Below, piece after piece: positions 16,951 to 23,712 of a stretch of DNA of 49,890 nucleotides. How positions within the stretch are numbered: position 1 is the first letter of the stretch; the number at the start of each line of letters is the position of its first letter. The notes under the pieces are model-generated. The model made no database searches. It worked only from the letters and a program-made list of their open reading frames with translations, and was not told the origin of the DNA. The DNA is taken from contig JAOPYG010000332.1 of assembly GCA_025964685.1 (NCBI GenBank), positions 1 through 49,890 on the forward strand. The letters are read 5' to 3'. The position numbers and the translations under genes are program-made. Source of the stretch: Actinoallomurus sp. GTDB lineage: Bacteria > Actinomycetota > Actinomycetes > Streptosporangiales > Streptosporangiaceae.

Positions 16951-17571
16951 TTATTCGACGATGGCGGGACGGCCGGGGTGGTCGACGCGTACGACCAGGT
17001 CGGCGGCGTGCGTCGGCTCTGCCTCCTGTTCGTACCGCGCGTACGCCGGCAGGGTCCAGTGGTCCTCAGTCGCGACCTTGCGCAGGAGCGCACCGGGCGA
17101 GAGCCAGAGGTGCACGGTGAGGTCGAACGGCATTCCCCGGCCGAGCAGAAGCGCGCCGTCCAGCAGCAGCACTCCGCCGGGCCTCAGGCTCACGTAGTCG
17201 GCGCGCACGGCCCGGTCGGCCGTACTGTCCCAGAGGGCGGGCAGCACCCGGCCGGAGCCACCGGGTTCGAGCGGGTCGAGCACCTCGCGGCCGAGCGCGG
17301 CGGAGTCGAGCCACTCGTCGTAGAACACATCCGGATCCGTACGCCCATGCTCGAACCGCAATGACGCAGGCCGCAGGAAGTCGCCGGCGGACACCCGGAC
17401 CACCTCTCGCCCCCGCAGCCGAAGCGGCCCGACCAACGCGTCCGCGAGTTCCTGTGCCCCGGCCGGCGGCGCCCCGTCCACGGCCACCCGCACCCAGGAA
17501 CCCTCGACCGCGGCGATCCGCTCGGCCGCTTCCTCGACGAGCAGAGAGGGAGAGATAGCCCGTATACGCAC
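16951..17571 (-). CDS. Uridine-kinase-like P-loop protein with degenerate Walker A
   Basis: 206 residues from GTG 17571. The order of elements follows the uridine/nucleoside kinase fold: AAVEGSWVRVAVDG leading into the loop, VSAGDFLRPASLRFEHGRTDPDVFYDEWLD (substrate side), GGVLLLDGALLLGRG as the second acidic strand, and the FDLTVHLWLSPGALLRKVATEDHW lid. At the nucleotide loop the sequence is GAPPAGAQELAD, where active kinases have G-x4-G-K-S/T. The Lys and Ser/Thr are absent. Related actinobacterial proteins, as I recall them, share this loss, so it is likely a pseudo-kinase subfamily and not a recent mutation. Activity is unproven. Confidence 0.72.
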   Translation of the reverse strand: MRIRAISPSLLVEEAAERIAAVEGSWVRVAVDGAPPAGAQELADALVGPLRLRGREVVRVSAGDFLRPASLRFEHGRTDPDVFYDEWLDSAALGREVLDPLEPGGSGRVLPALWDSTADRAVRADYVSLRPGGVLLLDGALLLGRGMPFDLTVHLWLSPGALLRKVATEDHWTLPAYARYEQEAEPTHAADLVVRVDHPGRPAIVE

Positions 17572-17700
17572 GCCGCCATCCTGCCGCCCCACGCCTCGCC
17601 GACCACACCGGGGCACGCGGGGAAGAGGACGGCGTCACCTGCGGGGGCACTTGCGCCCTTCCCGGAGGAGGCGGCGCGGCAGGCGATCCGCTCGGCCGCT
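17512..17700. repeat. 19-bp direct repeat pair flanking the kinase-like gene's 5' end
   Basis: GGCGATCCGCTCGGCCGCT occurs at 17512-17530, inside the coding sequence near its start, and again at 17682-17700 in the intergenic gap, 170 bp apart. The second copy may be a partial duplication of the gene's 5' region. The 17572-17800 gap holds nothing else I can identify. Confidence 0.5.
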
Positions 17701-17800
17701 CCCGCGGCGGGCTGACCACGAAGCCGCATCCAGCGGCGGACGGCCTCCCGGCCGTGGCCCCCGCTTCGGCAGGCGCGGATACGCCTACCTCGGTGCCGTC

Positions 17801-19021
17801 TCAGGCGCGCTCGGCCGCGAACGGTCCGCCGGTACCGAAGGCGAGGGCGGCGAAGCGTTCGCCGATGCGGCGGTGTGTGGCGGCGTCCGGGTGGAGCTGG
17901 TCGGGCAGCGGCAGCTCGGCGAAGTCCGCCTCGCCGTAGAGGCCGCGGCCGTCGAGGTAGTGCAGATTCGGATCGTCGGCTGCCCGCTGCTTCACGACGC
18001 GGGCCAGTTCGTCCCGTATGACATTGAGCGTCAGCTTCCCGGTGGCCCGTTCCGCGGGGTCGCCCGCGGCCCGGAACTGGAGCTTCCCTGGGCTGAGGTC
18101 GAAGTCCGGGGCGCTGGGGCCGGGCGTGTCCTCGTGGATGGGACACAGGATGGGCGAGACGACCAGCAGCGGAGTGGTGGGATGCCCTTCGCGGATGGTG
18201 TCGAGGAACCCGTGCACCGCCGGAGTGAAGGCGCGCAGGCGCATGACGTCGGTGTTGACCAGGTTGATGCCCATCTTGACGCTGATCAGGTCCGCGGGGG
18301 TGTCCCGCATGGCGCGGGCGGTGAACGCGTCGAGCAGGGCACTGCCCCCCAGCCCGAGGTTGATCAGCTCCACGCCGCCGAGCGAGGCGGCCAGCGCCGG
18401 CCAGGTCGTGGTGGGACTCGCGGCATCGGAGCCGTGGCTGATCGAACTGCCGTGGTGCAGCCACACACTGCGTCCCGCTTCCGGCACGGTCTCGATGGGA
18501 GCGTCGGTGCGCAGAGCGACCAGCTCGGTGATCTCGTTGTACGGCAGCCAGATCTCGACGTCCTTCACCCGGTCAGGCAGACCGGGGAACCGCACGGTGC
18601 CCACCGGACCGGGCCGGTTTTCCGCAGACCCGGTGGCCATGTCCACCATCAGGACGTTGCCGGCGGTCACACTGGCCTGCCCGGCCAGCCGGCCGTCGAC
18701 GAGCAGGTCGTACACCCCGTCCGGACGGGGCGGGGCGCCCTGGTAGGCCATCTTGGTACGGAGTGCGTCCAGCTCGACGGCGGTGGCTCCAGTACGGAAC
18801 ACCAGCCGTACCCCAGACGGCTGCGCCTCCGCCATGGCCAACTGCCCGTCGGCGCACTGTGCGCGAGCCCGGGCGGGCAACCGATGCGGCAACACCCCGT
18901 GCTCGGTGCGCTCCAGGTCGAGCGCCCCACGCAGGAGGTCCGCGGTGACGGGCGTGGTGATCCAGTCCGCTGCCCGGGACGTGGTGGAGGAACCGGGGAC
19001 GGGGTCGTGCCGGGGGTTCAT
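17801..19021 (-). CDS. SGNH/GDSL-family hydrolase with N-terminal beta domain
   Basis: 406 residues from ATG 19021 (no clear ribosome-binding site; the frame extends 69 nt further). Residues ~35-200 form a beta-rich N-terminal domain. The SGNH blocks follow: WLHHGSSISHGSDA with the catalytic Ser, NLGLGGSALLDAF (Gly block), ISVKMGINLVNTD (Asn block), and QLHPDAATHRRIGERF with the Asp-x-x-His dyad. Such enzymes are esterases or lipases acting on acyl or acetyl esters, often of carbohydrates. No signal peptide, so cytoplasmic action is likely. Unlinked to its neighbours, with a 115-nt tandem-repeat-containing gap upstream. Confidence 0.88.
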   Translation of the reverse strand: MNPRHDPVPGSSTTSRAADWITTPVTADLLRGALDLERTEHGVLPHRLPARARAQCADGQLAMAEAQPSGVRLVFRTGATAVELDALRTKMAYQGAPPRPDGVYDLLVDGRLAGQASVTAGNVLMVDMATGSAENRPGPVGTVRFPGLPDRVKDVEIWLPYNEITELVALRTDAPIETVPEAGRSVWLHHGSSISHGSDAASPTTTWPALAASLGGVELINLGLGGSALLDAFTARAMRDTPADLISVKMGINLVNTDVMRLRAFTPAVHGFLDTIREGHPTTPLLVVSPILCPIHEDTPGPSAPDFDLSPGKLQFRAAGDPAERATGKLTLNVIRDELARVVKQRAADDPNLHYLDGRGLYGEADFAELPLPDQLHPDAATHRRIGERFAALAFGTGGPFAAERA

Positions 19022-19119
19022 GAGTATCAGTCTGTCAACGCACGACATGCGCCGATCACCCACCCTGGCTAGCCGGTGTCCCGCTTTCACGGACTCGACC
19101 GGTCACGGGAGGCGACCGG

Positions 19120-19148
19120 CCATGGACCCGACCGCCATGGACCCGACC
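19120..19148. repeat. Two tandem 15-bp units in an intergenic gap
   Basis: CCATGGACCCGACC occurs at 19120-19133 and 19135-19148, one base apart. It lies in the 199-bp gap between the SGNH hydrolase start and the DUF1232 gene stop. No gene or other signal is visible in that gap. Confidence 0.6.
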
Positions 19149-19220
19149 AACGGTGGTCGCCGGTTCGGAGTCCGCTGCTCCGTGGAACGCACCTCCGCAG
19201 GCGGCGGGCTCAGAGGGCGG

Positions 19221-19682
19221 TTACAGGGCCTTCGGGCGTCTGCGGGACAGTTCCTGGCCGATCGCGAACAGTAGCCAGCCGAAGGCCGACGCGTCGTCGA
19301 TGATGCCTACCGGGAGCAGGAAGTCAGGGATGAAGTCGATCGGCGACACGATGTACACCACCGCGAGGATCATTGCGGCGATCTTGCCCTTGCTCGTTCG
19401 GTACGTGCGGTCTCGGTAGCCGTTGACGCGGCTGACCTGGCCGCCCTGGCGGCGGGTGCGGCTGCGGCCCAGGCGGATGAGGCCGGCGATCAGGATGACG
19501 GCGCCCGCGAGCATCACGATCACGCCCACCGTGCCCGTGCCGACGTCGCCGATGCGGCCGTGGACGGCGAAGGTCAGGATCGCGCCGGCGAAGAGCGCCA
19601 GAACGCCGGGCAGGACCATCGCGTCCTCCGTACTGGTCGAGTAGAACTTCACGCGCAGTATGTCCCGCTCGGACGGTTTCAT
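19221..19682 (-). CDS. Membrane protein with DUF1232 (YkvA-like) domain
   Basis: 153 residues. ATG 19682 has GGAGG about 4-5 nt upstream, which picks it from a longer frame. Residues ~20-68 contain two membrane helices (LPGVLALFAGAILTFAV and VGVIVMLAGAVILIAGLI) of the DUF6458 type. The C-terminal half is DUF1232: KGKIAAMILAVVYIVSPIDFIPDFLLPVGIIDDASAFGWLLF, with the conserved SPIDFIPD and DDA motifs. The function of both domains is unknown. It is divergent from the cysteine-desulfurase-like gene across 128 bp. Confidence 0.88.
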   Translation of the reverse strand: MKPSERDILRVKFYSTSTEDAMVLPGVLALFAGAILTFAVHGRIGDVGTGTVGVIVMLAGAVILIAGLIRLGRSRTRRQGGQVSRVNGYRDRTYRTSKGKIAAMILAVVYIVSPIDFIPDFLLPVGIIDDASAFGWLLFAIGQELSRRRPKAL

Positions 19683-19743
19683 TCGCCTCCGGCGCGCCCA
19701 GGTTTTCCTCCCCGGCCGACGGGGGACAGGCGGGCGCGCGTAG

Positions 19744-19770
19744 TTTCGGACAAGGCGCTTTTCGGATAAG
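19744..19770 (+). promoter_or_regulatory. Direct repeat TTTCGGAYAAG upstream of the aminotransferase
   Basis: TTTCGGACAAG at 19744-19754 and TTTCGGATAAG at 19760-19770, 16 bp apart. A weaker third echo (GCGAATAAG) follows at about 19772. They lie 41-67 bp upstream of the ATG at 19811, in the divergent promoter region. They could be a tandem regulator site or -10-like elements. Confidence 0.35.
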
Positions 19771-19810
19771 AGCGAATAAGACGGGCACGGCGAGGAGAAC
19801 GGAGCAGGAC

Positions 19811-21013
19811 ATGGCCCTGGACCTGGCGGCGATTCGTGCGGCTTACCCGGCGCTGCGGGACGGCTACGCCTACCTGGACGGAGCGGCGGGTACGCAGGTG
19901 CCGGCATCGGTGATCTCCGCGATCTCGGGCGCGTACGAGGGAGGGATCGGCAACGCCGGGGGAGCGTTCCCGGCCAGCGTGCGGTCCGACGCCATCGTCA
20001 CGGACGCCCGCGAGGCCGTCGCCGACCTGGTCGGCGGTGATCCGGGCGGCGTCGTCCTCGGCCCCAACATGACCACGCTGACCTACCGCTTCGCGTACGC
20101 CTTCGCCCGTACGTGGCGGCCCGGTGACGAGATCGTGCTGTCCCGCCTCGACCACGACGCGAACGTACGACCCTGGGTGCAGGCCGCCGAGCGGGCCGGG
20201 GCCACCGTCCGGTGGGCCGAGGTCGAGCTGCCCGCGGGCGAGCTGCCGGCCGAGCAGTACGACGGTCTGCTCACCGACCGGACCCGCCTTGTGGCGGTCA
20301 CCGCCGCGAGCAACGTGCTCGGCACGATGCCCGACGTCGCGGCGATCACCAAGCGGGCGCACGAGGCCGGCGCGCTGACGTACGTCGACGGCGTGCACGC
20401 CACCCCGCACACCCCGGTCGACGTGGCGGCGCTCGGTGCCGACTTCTACGCCACGAGCGCGTACAAGTGGTCCGGGCCGCACATCGGCGCGGTCATCGCC
20501 GCGCCGTCGCTGCTCGAGAGCGTCCACCCCGACAAGCTGGCGTCCTCGGCGACGGACGTGCCCGAGCGTTTCGAGACCGGCACCTCTCCGTTCGCCGACT
20601 TCGCCGGAGTGACCGCCGCCGTCGATCACCTGGCCGCGCTCGACCCGGACGCCACCGGCGACCGGCGGCAGCGTGTCCTGGCCTCCATGGCGGCGGTGGA
20701 GGCGCACGAACAGGCGGAGCTGGCCCACCTGCTCGACGGGCTCGCGGCCCTGCCCGGCGTACGGCTGATCGGCGACCCCCGGCGGCGTACGGCGACGGTG
20801 TACTTCACCGTCGAGGGGCACACCCCGCGGGCGGTCGCCGAGCACCTCGCCGCGCGGAAGGTCAATGTCTGGAACGGGCATAACTACGCGTGGGAGCTCA
20901 CCGCCGCCCTGGGGATCCGCGACCACGGCAGCGCGGTACGTGCCGGGCTCGTGCACTACAACAGCCGGTCCGACGTCGAGCGGCTGCTCGCGGCGGTATC
21001 AGAATTGCGCTAG
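19811..21013 (+). CDS. Cysteine desulfurase-like PLP enzyme (class V aminotransferase)
   Basis: 400 residues. Resembles the VC1184/TIGR01976 cysteine-desulfurase-like family: AYLDGAAGTQVP near the N-terminus, GNMTT-type loop (LGPNMTTLTYRFAYAF), LSRLDHDANVRPW with the PLP-stacking His, TYVDGVHATPHTPVD with the Asp that holds the pyridine nitrogen, and SAYKWSGPHIG with the Schiff-base Lys219. True SufS/IscS enzymes carry a C-terminal active-site Cys loop, which I do not see. The reaction may differ: lyase or epimerase activity occurs in relatives. The start has GGAG ~11 nt upstream. It ends 31 nt before the dipeptidase on the same strand, a likely operon. Confidence 0.88.
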   Translation: MALDLAAIRAAYPALRDGYAYLDGAAGTQVPASVISAISGAYEGGIGNAGGAFPASVRSDAIVTDAREAVADLVGGDPGGVVLGPNMTTLTYRFAYAFARTWRPGDEIVLSRLDHDANVRPWVQAAERAGATVRWAEVELPAGELPAEQYDGLLTDRTRLVAVTAASNVLGTMPDVAAITKRAHEAGALTYVDGVHATPHTPVDVAALGADFYATSAYKWSGPHIGAVIAAPSLLESVHPDKLASSATDVPERFETGTSPFADFAGVTAAVDHLAALDPDATGDRRQRVLASMAAVEAHEQAELAHLLDGLAALPGVRLIGDPRRRTATVYFTVEGHTPRAVAEHLAARKVNVWNGHNYAWELTAALGIRDHGSAVRAGLVHYNSRSDVERLLAAVSELR

Positions 21014-21044
21014 CCCTGTTCGATAACGGTCAGTGAGGACACAG

Positions 21045-22271
21045 ATGACGTACACCGTCGATCCCGACATGCTGGAGCGCGCCCGCGCGCTGCTCGCCGG
21101 CCACCCCGTGGTGGACGGGCACAACGATCTCCCGTGGGCGCTGCGCATGCATGCCGGGTACGACCTCGACCGTTGTGACATCGCGGCGGACCAGACGGGG
21201 CTGCTGCACACCGACCTGGCGCGGCTGCGCGAGGGCGGCGTCGGAGCGCAGTTCTGGTCCGTGTACGTGCCGTCGGATCTGCAGGGCGACCGGGCGGTCA
21301 GTGCGACGATGGAACAGATCGACTGCGTACGGGCGCTGGCCGCGAAGTACAGGGATGATCTGCGTCTGGCGCTGACCGCGGACGACGTCGAGGCGGCGTG
21401 GGCGGACGGCCGGATCGCGTCGCTGATGGGCGCCGAGGGCGGTCACTCCATCGCGTCCTCGCTGGCCACGCTGCGCGGCCTGTACGCGCTCGGCGTCCGC
21501 TACATGACGCTGACGCACAACGACAACGTGCCGTGGGCCGACTCCGCCACCGACGAACCCGCCGCGAACGGCCTCACCCGCTTCGGCGAGGAGGTCGTAC
21601 GCGAGATGAACCGGCTCGGCATGCTGGTCGACCTCTCCCACGTGTCCCCCGACACCATGCGGGACGCGCTGCGGGTCAGCCGGGCGCCGGTCATCTTCTC
21701 CCACTCGTCCTCGCGAGCCGTCTGCGACCATCCGCGCAACATCCCCGACGACGTGCTGTCGCTGCTGTCCGGCAACGGCGGTGTGGCGATGGTGACGTTC
21801 GTGCCGAAGTTCGTGCTGGCCGAGGCCATCGCCTGGACACAGGCCGCCGACGAGAACCTCCGCGCCCGCGGCTTCCACCACCTGGACAGCACACCTGCGG
21901 CGATGGAGGTCCAGCGGGAGTACGAGGCCGCCAACCCGCGGCCGGTCGCGACGGCCGCCACGGTCGCCGACCACCTCGACCACATGCGCGAGGTGGCCGG
22001 GATCGACCACCTCGGCATCGGCGGCGACTTCGACGGCACCTCCTTCACCCCAGATGGCCTCGCCGACGTGTCCGGGTACCCCAACCTCGTCGCCGAACTG
22101 CTCGGACGCGACTGGTCCGAGGCGGACCTGGCGAAGCTGACATGGGGCAACGCGGTGCGCGTACTGCGGTCGGCCGAGGACGTGGCACTCGAACTCTCAT
22201 TGACCGAGAAACCGTCGATCGCGACCATCGAGAAATTGGACGGGAACGCCGAGGCGGCGCCCGCCGTCTGA
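21045..22271 (+). CDS. Membrane dipeptidase-type peptidase (M19, renal dipeptidase family)
   Basis: 408 residues from ATG 21045, preferred over an in-frame GTG at 21033 because GAGGA sits 5 nt before it. The zinc-binding set is present: [10 protein letters not shown] (His-x-Asp), [10 protein letters not shown] (bridging Glu), LVDLSHVS and [11 protein letters not shown] (His ligands), and [11 protein letters not shown] (Asp). Family enzymes cleave dipeptides, including D-amino-acid-containing ones, or dehydropeptides. No signal peptide is seen, so cytoplasmic. It is probably co-transcribed with the upstream PLP enzyme, suggesting joint use of an amino-acid or dipeptide substrate (inference). 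Confidence 0.92.
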   Translation: MTYTVDPDMLERARALLAGHPVVDGHNDLPWALRMHAGYDLDRCDIAADQTGLLHTDLARLREGGVGAQFWSVYVPSDLQGDRAVSATMEQIDCVRALAAKYRDDLRLALTADDVEAAWADGRIASLMGAEGGHSIASSLATLRGLYALGVRYMTLTHNDNVPWADSATDEPAANGLTRFGEEVVREMNRLGMLVDLSHVSPDTMRDALRVSRAPVIFSHSSSRAVCDHPRNIPDDVLSLLSGNGGVAMVTFVPKFVLAEAIAWTQAADENLRARGFHHLDSTPAAMEVQREYEAANPRPVATAATVADHLDHMREVAGIDHLGIGGDFDGTSFTPDGLADVSGYPNLVAELLGRDWSEADLAKLTWGNAVRVLRSAEDVALELSLTEKPSIATIEKLDGNAEAAPAV

Positions 22272-22285
22272 AGAATAGAAATCTC

Positions 22286-22313
22286 TTGCCATTGTCGGGA
22301 TCGCCCCTAAGAT
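22286..22313 (+). promoter_or_regulatory. Housekeeping-type promoter for a short transcript
   Basis: TTGCCA (22286-22291), 16-bp spacer, TAAGAT (22308-22313), starting 15 nt after the dipeptidase stop. The predicted start site is near 22320. It faces a 27-codon ORF and a terminator and no long gene. Confidence 0.55.
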
Positions 22314-22343
22314 AGAGGCAAGAGAACAGCTGAGGAGGTGGGT

Positions 22344-22427
22344 GTGCCGATGAGCGCCACGCTGTCGCTGACGTCGCGTGATGCGCGACGTGAGTCGTTT
22401 GCCGCCCTCCTGGGGACCCCCGGCTAG
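22344..22427 (+). CDS. Small ORF of 27 codons
   Basis: GTG 22344 has GAGGAGG with an ideal 5-nt spacer; ATG 22350 in the same frame is the alternative. The peptide begins MPMSATLSLTSRDARRE and ends SFAALLGTPG. There is no signal peptide, Cys, or leader-peptide run of a single amino acid that would suggest classical attenuation. The codons around 22371-22391 form a hairpin that ribosome movement would melt. Function unknown. Confidence 0.45.
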   Translation: MPMSATLSLTSRDARRESFAALLGTPG

Positions 22428-22445
22428 GGCACCGATGCCTGAGTC

Positions 22446-22481
22446 AAAGGCCGCCCGAGGACATCGTCCTGGGCGGCCTTT
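22446..22481. terminator. Strong bidirectional terminator hairpin
   Basis: AAAGGCCGCCC (22446-22456) pairs with GGGCGGCCTTT (22471-22481). Inside, AGGAC pairs with GTCCT around a 3-nt ATC loop, with one bulged G. The A-run and T-run on either side suit termination on both strands, serving the short transcript and the convergent sigma-factor gene. Confidence 0.88.
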
Positions 22482-22530
22482 GTCATGAATGGCCTTTCTT
22501 GCCCCTCGCGTGCGAGATGCGAATTCCCGG

Positions 22531-23508
22531 CTACAGGTGGGCGGGCAGGCCGAAGAGAGGGAACAGCCGCGCGTCGAGGAACGAGGTGATCCCGATGATG
22601 CGGTCGCCCGACAGCTCCAGCACCTGGAGCGCGAACGGCTCGTGCCGGCCGTCCGGGCCGCTGGGGCGGTATTGCCCGAACGCCGGTGAGGAGTTGGCCG
22701 TCACCGGGAGCAGACGCGAGCCGCGGCATTCGATGCCCGGGCCGCTCCACCACGCGCGGAGTTGCTCGGGGCCGCGCAGCCACAGGTCGAACGGCGGCAT
22801 CGACTGGGTCGCCTCCTCGTGCAGCAGCGACACGAGCGAGTCGAGGTCGTAGCGCTCGAACGCGTCGACGTAGCGGCCGACCAGGGCGCGCTGTGCGGCG
22901 TCCAAGGGCCGGACCGGGTCGGACGCGGTGACGCCGCGTTCGCCGAGTGTCGTGCGGGCCCGCTGGAGCGCGCTGTTGACCGACGCGGCCGAGGTCTCGA
23001 GGAGGACGGCGACCTCGCTGGCCTTCCAGCGGAGCACCTCGCGCAGGATCAGCACGGCGCGTTGCCGGGGCGGCAGGTGCTGGAGCGCGGCGACGAACGC
23101 CAGCCGCACCGTCTCTCGTGAGACGGCCTGCTCGGCCGGGTCGCCACCGCCCGGCAACGCACGGGAGTCGGGCATCGGCTCCACCCACGCGGTCTCGGCG
23201 AGGGGCGGGCCGAGCGGGGAGTCGGCCGTGGAGGCGGGCCCGAGGTCGATCGGGTGAGCGCGGCGCTGCCGGCCCTTGAGCAGGTCGAAACACACGTTGG
23301 TGGCGATGTGGTAGAGCCACGACCGCAGCGCCGACCGGCCCTCGAAACGGTCGAGGCCACGCCACGCGCGTACGAGCGTGTCCTGCACCGCGTCTTCCGC
23401 CTCGAAGGCCGAACCGAGCATCCGGTAGCAGTAACCGGTCAGCTCGACCCGGTGCTCCTCGAGCTCCTCGGGTGCGTGCCGCGGCTGCGCGGTGTCAAGA
23501 TCACCCAT
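22531..23508 (-). CDS. ECF-type sigma factor, SigG/TIGR02960 group, with SnoaL-like C-terminal domain
   Basis: 325 residues from ATG 23508, with GGAGG ~9 nt upstream. Sigma region 2 (ELTGYCYRMLGSAFEAEDAVQDTLVRAWRGL, RSWLYHIATNVCFDLL) spans ~residues 17-85. Region 4 (ALQHLPPRQRAVLILREVLRWKASEVAVLLETSAASVNSALQRAR) spans ~140-190. The C-terminal ~130 residues are a SnoaL-like fold (YVDAFERYDLDSLVSLLHEEATQSMPP, FLDARLFPLFGLP), which in related groups controls the sigma factor in place of an anti-sigma protein. No anti-sigma gene is adjacent. It is divergent from the exported phosphoesterase operon across 204 bp, which is a candidate target. Confidence 0.92.
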   Translation of the reverse strand: MGDLDTAQPRHAPEELEEHRVELTGYCYRMLGSAFEAEDAVQDTLVRAWRGLDRFEGRSALRSWLYHIATNVCFDLLKGRQRRAHPIDLGPASTADSPLGPPLAETAWVEPMPDSRALPGGGDPAEQAVSRETVRLAFVAALQHLPPRQRAVLILREVLRWKASEVAVLLETSAASVNSALQRARTTLGERGVTASDPVRPLDAAQRALVGRYVDAFERYDLDSLVSLLHEEATQSMPPFDLWLRGPEQLRAWWSGPGIECRGSRLLPVTANSSPAFGQYRPSGPDGRHEPFALQVLELSGDRIIGITSFLDARLFPLFGLPAHL

Positions 23509-23712
23509 CGAGATCAACCTCCGAGGGAACGAGCGGTGAAGCCGGATGGCCATCGTAGGAGCCGGGTACGACAACACCCGGATGATCACGGTCGTCCGAA
23601 ATGGGATTGAACGGACGACTGTATTCATACGATCTTCCCCCTGATGTGGACTACCCCTGCTATTTCGGGCTTAGATTCCCGGGCGGATGGCAAAAAGTCA
23701 CGAGGGGATGCA

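Larger units (their letters stand above)
22320..22482 (+). ncRNA. Predicted ~165-nt stand-alone transcript
   Basis: Bounded by the promoter at 22286-22313 and the terminator at 22446-22481. It contains a perfect 8-bp hairpin (ACGTCGCG at 22371-22378, loop TGATG, CGCGACGT at 22384-22391) inside the small ORF. It could be a small regulatory RNA, a peptide mRNA, or both. No known RNA family recognised. Confidence 0.4.

Noticed and set aside
12715-17571. A defence island formed by NACHT, methyltransferase and kinase-like genes
   Set aside because: The methyltransferase belongs to a small-molecule/carboxyl type and has its own regulated promoter. Intergenic gaps and different start signals give no sign of an operon, and no nuclease, integrase or other defence gene is near.
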